This document shows, piece by piece, positions 34,925 through 47,865 of a stretch of 64,000 bases of DNA. The translations under genes were made by a program, and so were the position numbers. The notes beneath the pieces are model-generated. The model was given only the letters and a program-made list of their open reading frames with translations, was not told where the DNA came from and made no database searches. The DNA comes from Crotalaria pallida (lineage: Eukaryota; Streptophyta; Magnoliopsida; Fabales; Fabaceae). The stretch is taken from the NCBI GenBank assembly GCA_037953625.1, contig CM075649.1, positions 127,593,290-127,657,289 on the forward strand, in the 5' to 3' direction. Position 1 is the first letter of the stretch; every line of letters starts with the position of its first letter.

Positions 34925-37480
34925 GAATGAATGAATGGTAGTTATAATAAGTTATGTAATGAAAAGGTGTTTAATTATATAAGAGATGTTATATTAGAGA
35001 ACAAATTTAGAGGACTTAGTTATGTTCAGTTGGTGTATGATGTATTCAAATTATCTTACCAACAATAATAATTCATGAGGTATGTATGCTTTAATTATTA
35101 TTTTTGTTTTTACCAAAATCAATTTAGTTTGTCTCTCTTTTTTTTTAATGGTGAGTTTTTCGATCCAATATATAATTGTTAGCTCTTGTAAGACAACTTC
35201 ATATTGTTGTTCCAAGCTTGTTCATATTCTTTTTTTTTAGAAGCTTGTTCATATTCTTGATTGTATTGCATACGAGTGTAATTTCTACATTGTGAACAAA
35301 GCTTCTCTTCCTGCTACTTCTTCCCCCATTCCATTTATTCTTGTTTTAATTAAAAGTTACACATGGATTAAAAATATTATTTAATATTTTAAATTTTTAG
35401 AGAAGTATAATATAAGATAATTTTACTATATTATTTTCACACAACTTTAATTATCACACATTTTACATTTTAAAATGTTATAATATGATGTTAAAGTTAA
35501 AAAAAAATTAATTAATGAACCACCGAATTCTTAAAATAACAAAACTAATTAGGAATAAATTGAAAATGTTAAAATGACAAATAAAATAAAATTGAGGAAA
35601 CACCATATTTATGTTACTTAGTTGTTTTTACCGGTTCATAATGCTATATCATGTTTATGAAAACCTCATTTGTCTTGAGAAAGGAAACCTAGACAATTTT
35701 TTTATAGGCATTTTTTTTTTTGGAAGTTGGAGAAAATATGATTATCAGGTTTGAATCCAAATTTTAACGTTCTATGTAATTGAGCAGGGCTCTTCGGGAC
35801 ATAAACCTACATAATTAACTTTTTTTTTTTTGAGACGATGATGAAACTTTTAAAGTGGTGTACTATTATTCAAATGAATAAGTGATCCTAATTTTTCAGA
35901 GTCATGATTTCGGTTATAAATGTAAGTTCTTTTTGGATACTTTATTTTGTGTTTAATTCAAATAGTTATTCCAATTTTCAATAATTATATTTTTCTTTAA
36001 AATACCTCTATTTGCTCAATAATAATCACAAAATGATAATTTTTTTTTTTTAAAAAAAGATCATTTCTTATATAAATAGCAATTTTAACTTCCTTAATTC
36101 CCATATTTTTCTTCGAAGGGAACTGACATTTGGGAGCCGAGGGCATTCAATTACAATATCATCTTTATTTCATCTTTCTTCTTCAAGCATACACTATATA
36201 TTTTGCACTGCTAATGTGATAAATTGGCTCCGATGATGATAATAATAATAATATATGGATTATATACTAGTTTTGTATCGTTAACTCTTTAAAATTCTTG
36301 ATTTCCATTTCACCTTTAGAAACATATTAGTCAGCAACACGTGAAGGAGCACATAGATTAGTTCTGAAGTCATGCTAACCAGAAAAAAACACTTCCCGTA
36401 GGTCAGAAAGTCGCTTATTTCTTTTAATTATTTATTTTTTTAATTTTGATCAGGGTCAGAGAGTAGCGTATGTGTCAAAGACTTCTATGTATTACATAAT
36501 TTTGGATACTCTAATTATATTTGCTAAAATTTATATACTCTATATATATTTTTTTCCATATTCCAGTTTATCTCTTCTCATATATGGTATTGGTGTCTCA
36601 TGTGGTGCTTATTATTTTGATTGGAGAAAATTTGTAACTTAGCATACTACTTCACACTAGTCTTCGCAAGCTGGTTTCAATTATTCAGGTTGATAACATG
36701 ATGAATTCAAAGAATATATTAGTGATGGAGACTTGGTCAACGGGGACCAACTTGAGTGAGAATAGGGTTAGATTGAAGTGGAACGGTGTGCTCGTTTTGG
36801 CTCCATCTCCATCATAGAAAAATATACTGGGCAAATTAAGCCAAAAAAAATCTTATCCTATCTTTCTATATTTTTTAGACGGTTTATTTATTTAATGAAT
36901 CACGTATTTAATATGGGTCTCTTAAAAAAAAGTAATGGTTGCATCACAATACGAGAAGATTAGAACAATATTTGGGGGATTATCTTCTTGGTCCAGTTTT
37001 TATCAAATTTGTGTTACAATCATGATTTATTTAGGAATTAAAAAGCAAATCACCATCACAGTTTAATGACATGTCATACCCTCACACCTTGCACGTTAAT
37101 TAATCCTAGCTTGCTACTTCATTTTCGGGAACTTAATTATTGTTCATAAGAAGGCAACCTTTACGTACTGAGTCGAATGACCTGGTGGAGGGTGAGACCA
37201 AGCCAAATTAAATTCGGTGGACCTTTTCCGTCTTGTTCTTAGTGCTTTACGTCATTACATATATTTTTTTTAAAACAATCAACTCTTTGTCCCATTGAGT
37301 GAAGTGGGTTACATGGATCAAACACGTCATAAAAGTCCATCATAAATCATGTCAACCTTTGATAAATCATTTATTTCCATATTATTCTTAATTATTTCGC
37401 CTATAGTTTTTCTTGGCCTTCCTTTTCCTTTAGCACCTGTGATATTTTTGATATACAAAATATATTAAGATGTGAGTATT
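34925..37480. other. Intergenic, no gene seen
   Basis: 3' flank of the VQ gene, then AT-rich DNA. A 22-base near-repeat (AGCTTGTTCATATTC) occurs twice around 35215-35258. The small ORF at 36778-36963 has no recognisable feature. Confidence 0.5.
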
Positions 37481-39100
37481 GTTGTGGGGTGGGTTGTTAT
37501 CTCAAGTGTACAGGTAAGCCAGTTTATTGATGTGTGACAATGGTGAACGGGTCCTCGGTCAAAAGAATTTCACCAACTGAGTCAAGGTATTTGGTGTGGT
37601 GTGTGTGCCGTATGCAAAATGGGAGATGAGAGTATTGTTCATATCTTGGTCATGATGAGGCATGATGGGTCATTTATGGCTGTTATAGCCGTTATAGCCA
37701 TTGTGGTCATTTTGCCATTAATGTCGGAGTAACGCCTATAGGAAATAATGGTGCCTCAATACCATTATATGCCATAATATGTGTGATTTATGTGGTCCGA
37801 GATGTCAGTTGATAGTCTAGTGTAAGTTCCGTCGTGTCGCAGTCGGAGCCGGATTTTCGATTATTTAATGTCTACCTTTGTCATCTACATGGTGACCTTT
37901 TATGCATGGATCGGTCATAATATGTGCATTATTCCAGTCCATAACAATAGTACCCTAAGCCAAGGTTGGTTCTTGAAACGAGTCTTGGTTTTGTTTATGA
38001 AGCTCATAAGAATTTCGAGTGGTGGAGGTCCATCTTTTTCGTGTTGTTCTAAGTTCATGAAATATGCCAAGAGAATAATTACTTGCATATTTTCAATAGG
38101 TAGTCGAATTTAATAATTCAAACTTGACCTAATTGACTTTTGATTACTCTTTTCACTAAGTGGTAGAACTTGGGTCCTTCACATCTTAGCTACACAGGTG
38201 TCCAATTCGTTTCGGGATACTCAATTCTTTAGCCAAGATGGATCCCTCAACCAAACAAGTCAGTAAATACCGAGCAAGTAGAAGTTGGATAGTCCGCAAT
38301 ATACACTGATCCTACTAACTCGGTAGCTAGTCGAATGAGGGGTGATTTATCTAGGTGTAACTCTTTTTGGGACACTTGACTCTTTAGCCTAGATGGGTCC
38401 CACGACCATACAAGTCAGCAAAATATCGTACAAGTGGGAGTTACATCGATCGTGTAAAGTACTCTCGCGATAGTGATCGTAAAGACCATATATCTCTCTA
38501 ACCGTTGTTAACTTAATGGGTGGACGAGTTAGGGGGTGGTACCTTTAGGAAGCCTCGTGAGCTAGAATAATCACAATGTAGGAGATTTTTTTTTTCTCCT
38601 CGTGCAAAATATGTTTTTATTGGAGTCAAGATCATGAACGTTGTATCAATTGTTGCATAAAAAATTACTAATATAGAATAATATGAATTACTGCAATTGC
38701 ATTTAGTGCTTTGTCATAATATAAATTGACATGTATATATATCACCATATTCACTGTGCTTGGAAAACTTGTTGTTTGTTAACGAGAATTTTGGAATCAT
38801 TTTTAGACTAATCATGAAGAATTTGGGTCATTGTATTTGGACCTTCTATTACATATATAAAAACAGTCATTAGAATATTGAATAACAAGTGACATGTAAA
38901 AATATCAATATGTTAGTCGCGCACAATTATTTATACTAGGTATATTAGTATATTGCTAATTAATTAGGAATGTCAATAATGATAATTATGAGTAACTTTG
39001 TATTATGATTATTGTTGTCATGGGACTATAACTAATAGTAATCATGACACTTTCATAATGTCGTATACATTGCAATAAAAATAATGTTATCTTATATCCT
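37481..39100. other. Repetitive DNA of unknown type, probably gypsy-related
   Basis: Higher GC than the DNA to the left. Two diverged copies of a block of about 100 bp lie near 38195-38290 and 38350-38455 (shared text TTTAGCCAAGATGG/TTTAGCCTAGATGG, then ACAAGTCAG). This may be internal or flanking DNA of a retroelement next to the LTR that starts at about 39100. No coding domain is seen. Confidence 0.35.
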
Positions 39101-39460
39101 TACTCCTAGTCCGTTGGAATAGTAGTTGTGATGTCCTTGACCGGCCTAGGTGTATGTAAGGCTAATGAACGACCTTAGACTCAAAGACCTAGACAAGGGA
39201 TCAATATAGGACTCTAGTTTTAGAATACCCATTTGGAGTATCTTAGTTCTCCCTTAGTCAACAAAGTGTGTGCAAAGTGCTAACTTAGGGATGAGGAAAA
39301 CATACCTGAGCCCCCTGCCTGATGGTGTTATTTATAGGGGGAGCTTCGGTGTGGATGTTGGGTTGGACTGGGCATGGTGGGCTAACGTGTAGCTGGAAGA
39401 ATAAAGGGGAGAATATTGGGAATCTTCTCTCAGCCTTTATGAGCGAATCAACCCGTTTCC

Positions 39461-40945
39461 TGTTGGAAACCAACAAGCGGCTCAAAAAATACTAGAGGGG
39501 GGTGAATAGTGTTTTGGAGTACTGATATCAAATTTTCGATTGCTATTGAGAATGGTTAAGAGAAAACAGATTTTTAACAAAAATTATAACACTTAATCGA
39601 TTAATGAGTTAGTCTAATCGATTAATGCCCGAAACTTAGAAAACAGTTAATCGATTAACTAACCAGTTACTTGATTAATGCCTGAAGGTTTATTTAAAAC
39701 TAATCGATTAATACAACAGTTAATCGATTAACTATGTGCAGAAACAGCAAAAATCACTTTTAATCAGAATCACAACAGAAACCAAATGCCAAGAATGCAA
39801 GAACAACTATCTAAAGAATTAAGAACAACACTATTTAAATTTACCAAGCCAAATTAGTGTTAATTCGCTATGAATTATGAAAAGCCCCAAATCTAACCTA
39901 ATTGTTCAATTGGTTTATTAATTCACTCAAAACTTAAAGAAAGTAAAAGATAGAAGACAAGAGATTTTATCCTGGTTCACTCTCAATCCACCGAGAGCTA
40001 CATCCAGTCCCCTATACCGCAATAGAGAGATTTCAACTAGAAAACAATTGTGTAGATTACAATGGATAAAAGAGAAAACCTCACTCAAATTATCCTAACC
40101 CTTCAAGAGAGTACCAAGCTCTTGAAATTCTACCCCACCAATTGTTGTTCTAAATCTCTTGAATCGTTCTTTGTTGAAGCAACCTCTCCAACCGATTCCT
40201 TTCTTCTTGCTTTGAATCTTCAAAGACTTCCAATTGTGAATATCTTCACTTTGATGAAATGTTGAATCCTTGAAAGAACAACTCTTTGTTGTAGATTGAT
40301 TCAACCAAACTATTTAGCACTAAAAACTAAGATCTCAATATCTATGTGAATTGAAGAATATGAAAGTGAAGAATGAGATTGGGAAGAATAAGATTTTGAT
40401 CTTGATAGAACTCTATGAAATTGAATAGCTCTCTTTGAAAAGTAATAACATGAAAGTATCTTGAAAATTGTTAAAGTGTGTAACCAAATCAAAGTCACAA
40501 TGAAAAGCTTTTAAACAAAATAATTTTTTTGTTATAACAGCTATTAATCGATTAATGCAAACCCTTAATCGATTAACCACTGTTAATCAAACAGCTTAAG
40601 TCAGTCATACACGTGTTAATCGATTAAGCCTTGTGAGCTAATCGATTAACCACTGTTAAAGTGACTAAAAAATAGCTTTTCAAATATGTTTTGATTTCTA
40701 CTTTCATGTGAGCTATTTTCTATCAAGTTAATCTCATATCACCATATACTCAACAATTCATTTACCTAAATTTAGATAAAACCTAAGCTACCACCCAACT
40801 CTCATATGAAATAAAATAAAATAATACAATGAATACAATATCATATGAACTATCTAATAACTTGAGTAGTGCTTGGCTTGAAGGTTGTTGATGCTTGAGG
40901 TTTGCACATGTTGGTTTGTTGTCATCAAAACATCACACTCTTACA
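39461..40945 (-). repeat. 3' LTR of the copia element
   Basis: 1485 bp, nearly identical to 47866-49295. It keeps a 55-bp segment (within about 40297-40360) that is missing from the other LTR. TTAATCGATTAA and close variants recur many times in two clusters (about 39594-39740 and 40544-40660). Confidence 0.93.
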
Positions 40946-40960
40946 AACTCCCCCTTTTTG
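40946..40960 (-). promoter_or_regulatory. Polypurine tract of the copia element
   Basis: On the minus strand it reads CAAAAAGGGGGAGTT, immediately upstream of the 3' LTR, the expected place for plus-strand priming. Confidence 0.85.
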
Positions 40961-41412
40961 ATGATGACAAACCATCTTTACTTTATAAGCTCCAAGTTTT
41001 CATATACCCCCCCTAAATGTATAAACACTTAGGAAAAATACATAAAAACAATCAAACCTACAAAACACAACATAAACAACCTTTTCTCCCCCTTTTGGCA
41101 TCACTAAAAAGAGTATTTAATCATAAAAAGCTTTGCCAAAAGATAAGAGGCAAGTAAACAATGATAATATATATGGCAAGTAGTAATGGAATTAAACATA
41201 ATAATATGCATAAGAAACATAATAAAACCAAGTCCATACTACATAAAAACCACATACAAAACCACAGAAAACCATGTCCATGCAGTAACAAAGCAACTAA
41301 AACAGTCCAGCAACTAAAACGACGAAAAGCACTAAAGTAGAAACAGTCCAGCATAAACAGCAGTGAGATATCCAAAAAATGATAAAAATAGTGAAATGAG
41401 ACAAAGAGCTGC

Positions 41413-42570
41413 CTAAGAGGGTGGAGGGGGATGGGTGAAAAATCTAGAAAAGGTCTCCATTAGCCTGTTCTCCATTGCTCTGTTCTGCGCCTCCAATGCA
41501 TCAAATCGGCGATCTACGTGTTGGAGAAGAGCAGCATGTGCAGCCTGGTGATCAAAAGGTGGAGGCCCGAGATTGGTATCCAAATTATCAAAATCAATGA
41601 AGTCCTCAATATTGACTCCATGCTCCTCATCTTGATGTTCTGGACCATGTTCAATCTGCATTGGATCATCTACTGCTGCCTGTGGTGCATGTGCTGCTGC
41701 TTGTGCATTACCCTCTATAGCTTGAATTTCTGTGTTCCACTTCCAAGTTCTTGTAGGCTTATGATAAGAGATCTTCATTTGATTAATGTGATGATCATTA
41801 AGACACAACTTGCCCTCAGGATCCTTATCACAGGGTTCATTATCAGGGATGGGAACACCATAATGATGCAAAAGCTTGCTCACGTGCATAGGAAACGACA
41901 AATAAGAAGGGGGATGAGACTCTGCAGCCGCTCTCATCTTGGCCATAATAATCTTATACCAATTAATCTGAATATTATTTTTGATACCATGAAACAATTT
42001 AAGGTCATCCTCCTGGACTTGAGCATAGTTTTGAGAAGTTTTTGGTATCAAACAATAAAATTCTGTCATCAGCATTCAGTAAAGTTACTCTCTTTGTTCC
42101 TTTGTCCCAAGTAACACCTTCCCTAACAGAGGAACCAAAAACTGTAGCACCATCGACATTTAATTCATCAGAAGCATCATCACTAATAAAAGTTCCTTCA
42201 TTTCTTAATCCAAACAAAATCCTCATGTGGTCAGGTTTAATAATGAAATGATGACCACGAACCATACTTTGAAATATACCATCAATACAAGTGAAATTAG
42301 CATAGAATTGATGCACCAACCTAGGGTAAATGATAGTATTGAACTCCAAAATTTTTTGTAGATGTTGCTGAACCAGTAAATCATGAAAGCTAAACCTTTG
42401 TTTCTTCAACCAACCAAAATAAAGATACCTAAAATACTGAACTTACGGTCCACGAAGCGCTGAGCACGTTCATCGCTTTCAACCTGAGTAAACCATTCGT
42501 TGTTCCGGTGAGGATGAGCGCGACGCTTCAGTCTCTTTTGTGCGGTTGGATCAGAGGAAGAAGAAGCCAT
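41413..42570 (-). pseudogene. Extra ORF after pol (env-like position), frameshifted
   Basis: A minus-strand frame starting at an ATG at 42570 (MASSSSDPTAQKRLKRR...) changes frame near 42430 and again near 42040, then ends at 41413. Together the pieces cover roughly 380 codons. The middle (42005-42409) and following part resemble the plant-specific domain known as putative plant transposon protein, found in many retroelement extra ORFs. The last part is Ala/His/Asp-rich and ends with a short helical segment (LLQHVDRRFDALEAQNRAME) before a Pro-rich tail. Sireviruses carry an ORF in this position that has been called env-like; I see no signal peptide or membrane segment supporting an envelope role. 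Confidence 0.6.
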
Positions 42571-43246
42571 GATTTGCAGTGGTTGGAGTTAGGGTTTCAA
42601 AGGGGAATTTCGGATTTGTGAGGGTGAATGATGAAATTGAAGTTTTGTGTTAATTTGATGGTGGAGAAGAGTATATAGAGTGCTTAAAGGAAGAATTTGT
42701 GGAGGAAACTTAGTGTTTTTTGCCTCAGATACACATTTTGAAGAGAGAAGAAGAGAGTAAAACGAAGTAAAACCGTGAAAAAAATGAGTCAAGAGCAGTC
42801 AAAACGGTTTATATATGTCAGTTGACAGCGCCGTTAATCGATTAGAGAAAACCCTTAATCGATTAACGCCTGAAGACTGATAAAAAATTAATCGATTAAA
42901 TGGACTATTAATCGAGTAATGCCTGAAAGGCTCAAAAATGTTAATCGATTAAGGACGGTTCCTAATCGATTAATTTGCGAAAAACTGAATTTTTTGACAG
43001 TTTTGAAAAGCATTTTCACATTGACAAACACAAAAACTTCATTTAGCAACTAGCACATATACACATAAACACTTATAGACAACCAAAAAGCATTTAGTAA
43101 GGGAATTCTAAAACCATAAAGAGCAACACAAATCTATGAATTAAACAAATAATGAAAGGTAAAATTTTAACAAAAAGCTACACAAACTTAACAAATCCAA
43201 ATAAGACATAATGGTGGATGATTGATAAAAATGACATCAAATACAA

Positions 43247-44005
43247 TTAGTTAAGACTAGATTCATCAAGAGTGCCAAGCTCTCTTCTTATAAAATAAAA
43301 TGTATCTCTTGGCAAAGGCTTGGTGAATATATCCGCTAATTGATTTGACGTGTTTACAAATTCAATAACACAATCACCCTTTTGAACATGATCTCTTAAA
43401 AAGTGGTGCCTTATTTCGATATGTTTAGTTCGTGAATTTAATACTGGATTTTTAGTTAGGTTAATGGCGGAAGTGTTGTCACATTTAATTGGAATTTTAT
43501 CAAGTTTTATTCCAAAATCTGAAAATTGTTGTTTCATCCACAAAATTTGTGCACAACAACTTCCGGCCGCTATGTACTCCGCTTTGGCGGTTGAAAGCGC
43601 AACACATGCTTGCTTTTTGGAATTCCAAGCCACTAGAGAATTTCCAAAAAGGTGACATGTACCACTTGTGATTTTTCTATCAAGCTTACAACCGGAAAAG
43701 TCGGCGTCACTATAACCAACTAAATAAAGAGAGGCATCACGAGGATACCATAATCCGGTATTAATAGTACCTTTCAAATATTTCATTTTTCGCTTAACAC
43801 AAGATAAATGCGACTCCTTAGGGTTTGCTGGAAATCTAGCACACATACATACACTAAACATGATGTCGGGCCTAGATGCAGTAAGATACAATAAACTCCC
43901 TATCATGCCTCTATACTTGGTTACCTCTACCGATTTACCGCTTTCGTCTTTATCCAAGTAGCAATTTGTAGCCATTGGTGTAGACGCATATTTTGCTTTG
44001 TCCAT
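43247..44005 (-). pseudogene. Copia RNase H domain (end of pol)
   Basis: 252 residues. It includes SRPDIMFSVCMCARF, then GYSDADFSGC (RNase H region), VALSTAKAEYIAAG and a C-terminal TKHIEIRHHFLRDHV, which are the standard copia RNase H blocks. It is in the same frame as the reverse transcriptase upstream, separated from it by two in-frame stop codons near 44066 and 44008. Confidence 0.9.
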
Positions 44006-44068
44006 TCAAAACCTCTTGAGTAATTCCTTACAATACTTGGTTTGATGAATGAAAATGCCATTATCCAT

Positions 44069-45640
44069 TTACTTTACTTGAAGTCTAAGGAAGAAGGTCA
44101 ATTCTCCCATCATCAACATTTCGAACTCGCTTGTCATCAAATCTGAAAATTTCTTGCACAAAGCGTTGTTAGTAGCACCAAATATAATGTCATCAACGTA
44201 AATTTGCACTAACAAAATATCTTTATCAACTTGGTCTATGAAGAGTGTTTTATCCACAACTCCCCTTTTGAACCCCTTTTGAATAAAAAAGGAACTCAAT
44301 CGATCGTACCAAGCTCTAAGAGCTTGTTTCAATCCATAAAGCGCCTTTTTGAGTTTAAAAACATGGTTTGGGTATTCAAAATTTTCAAAATCGGGAGGTT
44401 GAGATACATAAAATTTTTCTTGAATATAACCATTTAAAAAGGAACTCTTCACATTCATTTGATAAAGAGTAAAGTTCATAATTGAAGCAAAGGATAACAA
44501 CATTCTAATAGATTCTAATCTAGCTACCGGGGCGTAAGTCTCATCATAATCTATACCTTCCTCTTGACTATCGCCCTTGGCAACTAGCCTATCTTTGTTT
44601 CTAACTATAATACCCGATTCGTCAAGTTTGTTTCTATAGACCCATCTAGTTCCTATAACGGGACGATCATCGGGTTTTGGCACAAGCTCCCAAACTTGGT
44701 TTCTTTCAAATTGGTTCAACTCCTCTTGCATGGCCAATACCCAATGTTCATCATCTATAGCTTCATTAATATTCTTAGGTTCTACTTGAGAAACAAACGC
44801 AACGTAATAGCAAAAATTATTAAGTGTGCTTCGGGTTACCATTCCTTTAGCAATATCACCTAGAATATTTGAAATCGGGTGGTTCTTATTTTGTTTCCAA
44901 GCGGTTGGTAGATCGCTATGTTGTTCTTGTGTTAGTTCCTTTTCTTGTGCTTGTGTTTCTCCGTTGTCAAGTCGATTCTCTACTTCTTGTTGTATAGGCT
45001 TCTCATGTTCAATGAATGTACCTACACCTTCATCATCACAAGAAACACTATTTTCTCCTTTAGGAGATTCATCAAATACAACATGGACTGATTCTTCAAC
45101 AGTTAAAGTTCTTTTATTAAAAACTCGAAATGCTTTGCTATGCAATGAATAACCAAGAAAAATACCTTCATCGGCCTTAGAATCAAACTTGCCGACATGA
45201 CTCTTATCATTATTCAAAATAAACACCTTACATCCAAAAGCATGGAAATATGAAATATTTGGCTTTCGCCCTTTGAGCAATTCATAAGGTGTTTTATTTA
45301 AATGAGGACGAATAAGAATACGATCAATCACATAACAAGCGGTGTTAATCGAATCAGCCCAAAAATAAGAGGGAACCTTAGACTCTTTAAGCATTGTTCT
45401 AGCTAGTTCCTCTAATACTCTATTTTTCCTTTCAACAACTCCATTTTGTTCCGGAGTTCTAGGGGCTGAAAATTGATGACCTATGCCATACTTTTCACAA
45501 AAGGCATCAAACTTAGGGTTCTCAAACTCACCACCATGATCACTTCTAATAGCCACAATTTTTAAATTTAATTGATTTTGGATGAGTTTGGCAAACTTTT
45601 TAAAACATTTGTAAGTCTCACTTTTAGCGGATAAGAACAA
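44069..45640 (-). pseudogene. Copia integrase core and reverse transcriptase
   Basis: The first part carries the integrase catalytic context (SDHGGEFEN, then PEQNGVVERKNR) and the GKFDSKADEGIFLGY block typical of copia integrases. The second part is reverse transcriptase: WVYRNKLDESG, ARLESIRMLLSFA, and the catalytic YVDDIIFGA. The frame ends in a stop just after the reverse transcriptase; the upstream part of integrase and the protease are in another frame (45568-46338). Confidence 0.92.
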
Positions 45641-46338
45641 TGTCCATGTGAATCGTCTACCATAACGAAGCCATAGTAATTACCACCAAAACTCCTAACT
45701 TGTGATGGGCCAAACAAATCCATGTGGATTAACTCCAATGGTTTTGTTGTGCTTACCACATTTTTAGGTTTAAAAGAGTTTTTAACTTGTTTGCATTTTT
45801 GACAAGAGTCACAAACACCGTCAAGTTGAAAATTGAGTTTCGGTAGGCCAATTACTAGTTCTTTGCATAGTAGCTTATTTAGTTGATTCACATTTACATG
45901 AGCTATTCGCCTATGCCAAAGTCTAACCTCATCATCAAAAGATTTAAAACAAGTAGAAAATAATGAGGTGATTTCATCTAAATCAATTAAATATGTGTTA
46001 TTAGAGCGTCTACCCACAAATTTGACACTATCATCAACATTACTTTTAATAAAGAAAAATTCAGAGGTAAAAGTAACACTGTTTCCCATATCACATTGTT
46101 GGCTTATACTTAGCAAATTGTGTTCTAAGCCTTCTACATAAAGGACATTTTCAATGACTAGGTTAGAAATATTACCAATCTTACCCACTCCAAGAATCTT
46201 GCCTTTATTGTTGTCTCCATAGGTGACGTGACTACTTCCTTTGGTAGTTATCTCAATAAAATGAGTTTGATCGCCCGTCATATGCCTCGAACAACCACTA
46301 TCTAGATACCATCTTCGCTCCTTTGTCCGAAGGCACAT
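45568..46338 (-). pseudogene. Copia protease and integrase N-terminal region
   Basis: RRWYLDSGCSRHMTGD holds the aspartic protease D-S-G triad. LWHRRIAHVNVNQL followed by CDSCQKCKQ is the integrase zinc-binding (H-H-C-C) segment. A frameshift near 45650 separates it from the integrase core. Confidence 0.9.
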
Positions 46339-46351
46339 CTACAACAAAACA

Positions 46352-47803
46352 TCACTTACTAGATTTAGGTACCCAAGTTATCTTCGGTCCTTTCATGTTA
46401 GCTTGGGGTGTAGTCCCCTTCAAAATCCACATATAGTTGCCACTAGGTATACCAAATCTTTTGATTTTGCAATTATTTGAAACATGTCCAAAAATTCCAC
46501 AATAATGGCAAGTTGGAGTTTTAGAAAAATCAACTTTAGAAAAAGTACCAACTTTGGTGAAATTTTGATTTTTAGGTTTGGTATATCCTAGTCCAGCTCT
46601 ATTTCCATTATTTCTTTGAGTAGCTAGCAAGTAATCCAAACGCGTATCACCTCTTGTGAACCTTGCACTTTTATTTTTCAAATTTGCAACTTCTTTTTCA
46701 AGGGTTTTGCAATTTTCACAAGTTGTGACATCATTTATTTTTAAAGCACAATCACATGTGGAATTAGCATAAATGAGATCTAGAGTTTCATTTTGAAGCT
46801 TCAATTCCTCAAGAGAGTTTTGCAATCTAAAATCTTTTTTTATTGCTTCAAAATGAAATTCTTTCTCTCTACATTTATTTTAGCTAACTTTTTCAATTCT
46901 TTATGCATTTCCACATAAGCACAATATAGTTCATTAAAAGAGGGGGAATCGGAATTTGAACTAGAATCGGAGAGATAGTCTACCTCATTAGTTTTGTCAT
47001 TAGATTTTGTGCTTGAAGACGCCTCTTCATCTACCTTGGCCATCAAGCATAAGTTGGCTAACTCCTCATCTTCCGATGTGCTTGTGTTGGCTTCCTCATC
47101 CGGTTCGTCCCAAACTATATAGGCTTTCTTCCCTTTTGAGTAGTTGGGTTTCCATTTGTCACTTTTGGGCTTCTTTGCATTTTGTGGACAGTTTGACTTA
47201 TAATGCCCGGGTTTTCCACACTCATGACATATTATTTTGTCCTTATGGTTCTTTTGTCTTTGTTGTGTATCCTTGGTGTCCTTTGTCTTAAATCTATTAA
47301 AATTGTTTTTCTTCTTAAGGAATCTACCAAGCTTCTTCACCAATAGTCTCACTTATAGTCTCACTAGGCAACATGTGAAAGAGCTCATATTCATGCATGA
47401 GAGTGTTTAACCTAGCACGTGTAACCTCATTTGTGCCCTCGTGTGTGACTTGAAGTGTATCCCACATTTGTTTTGCATTCGTGCATTGGGAAACTCTAAA
47501 AAATTCATCATATGAAAGAGCCGAAGTGATGATGTTTTTGGCTTTTAAATCATATTGAACCTTTTTCTTATCATCATCATTCCAGCTAGCTTTAGGCTTT
47601 AGAGAAACACTGTCATTCACTTTTGTCATATTTATAAAAGGTCCATTCTCAATGGCATTCCAAATCTCAATATCAATAGCTTCAATAAAAATTTTCATTT
47701 GAACCTTCCAATAAGCATATCCTTCACCATTAAATAGTGGAGGACGGTTTATGGAAGCTCCTTCACCTCCAAAGGGATTAAAATTTGAGCCCAAGATTTC
47801 CAA
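46352..47803 (-). pseudogene. Copia gag, with internal deletion and frameshifts
   Basis: It starts at 47803 with a family-typical N terminus (RPPLFNGEGYAYWKVQM). It breaks off near 47330 and resumes in another frame directly before a CCHC zinc knuckle (CHECGKPGHYKSNC), so the central gag segment seems deleted. A second CCHC-like motif (CHYCGIFGHVSNNC) lies in a third frame at 46352-46825. Three frames are needed to read the region. Confidence 0.85.
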
Positions 47804-47842
47804 AACAGATCTTTTCGAAAAAGTGTTTTAATGCTCGGATCT

Positions 47843-47865
47843 TTTGACCGAGCTATGATACCACT
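47843..47865 (-). promoter_or_regulatory. Primer-binding site of the copia element
   Basis: On the minus strand TGGTATCATAGCTCGGTC follows the 5' LTR by two bases. This is close to TGGTATCAGAGC, complementary to the 3' end of initiator tRNA-Met. Confidence 0.85.

Noticed and set aside
37868..38113. 81-residue plus-strand ORF
   Set aside because: No domain, no promoter or codon signal, and it is located in repeat-like DNA beside the gypsy LTR.
39594..39740. Regularly recurring TTAATCGATTAA as a CRISPR-like array
   Set aside because: Spacing is irregular, the repeat is a short palindrome, both LTRs share it, and the genome is a plant's.
40062..40265. Matching ORFs of 67 residues here and at 48467-48670
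   Set aside because: They are identical positions in the two copia LTRs, on the strand opposite to the element, with no conserved domain.
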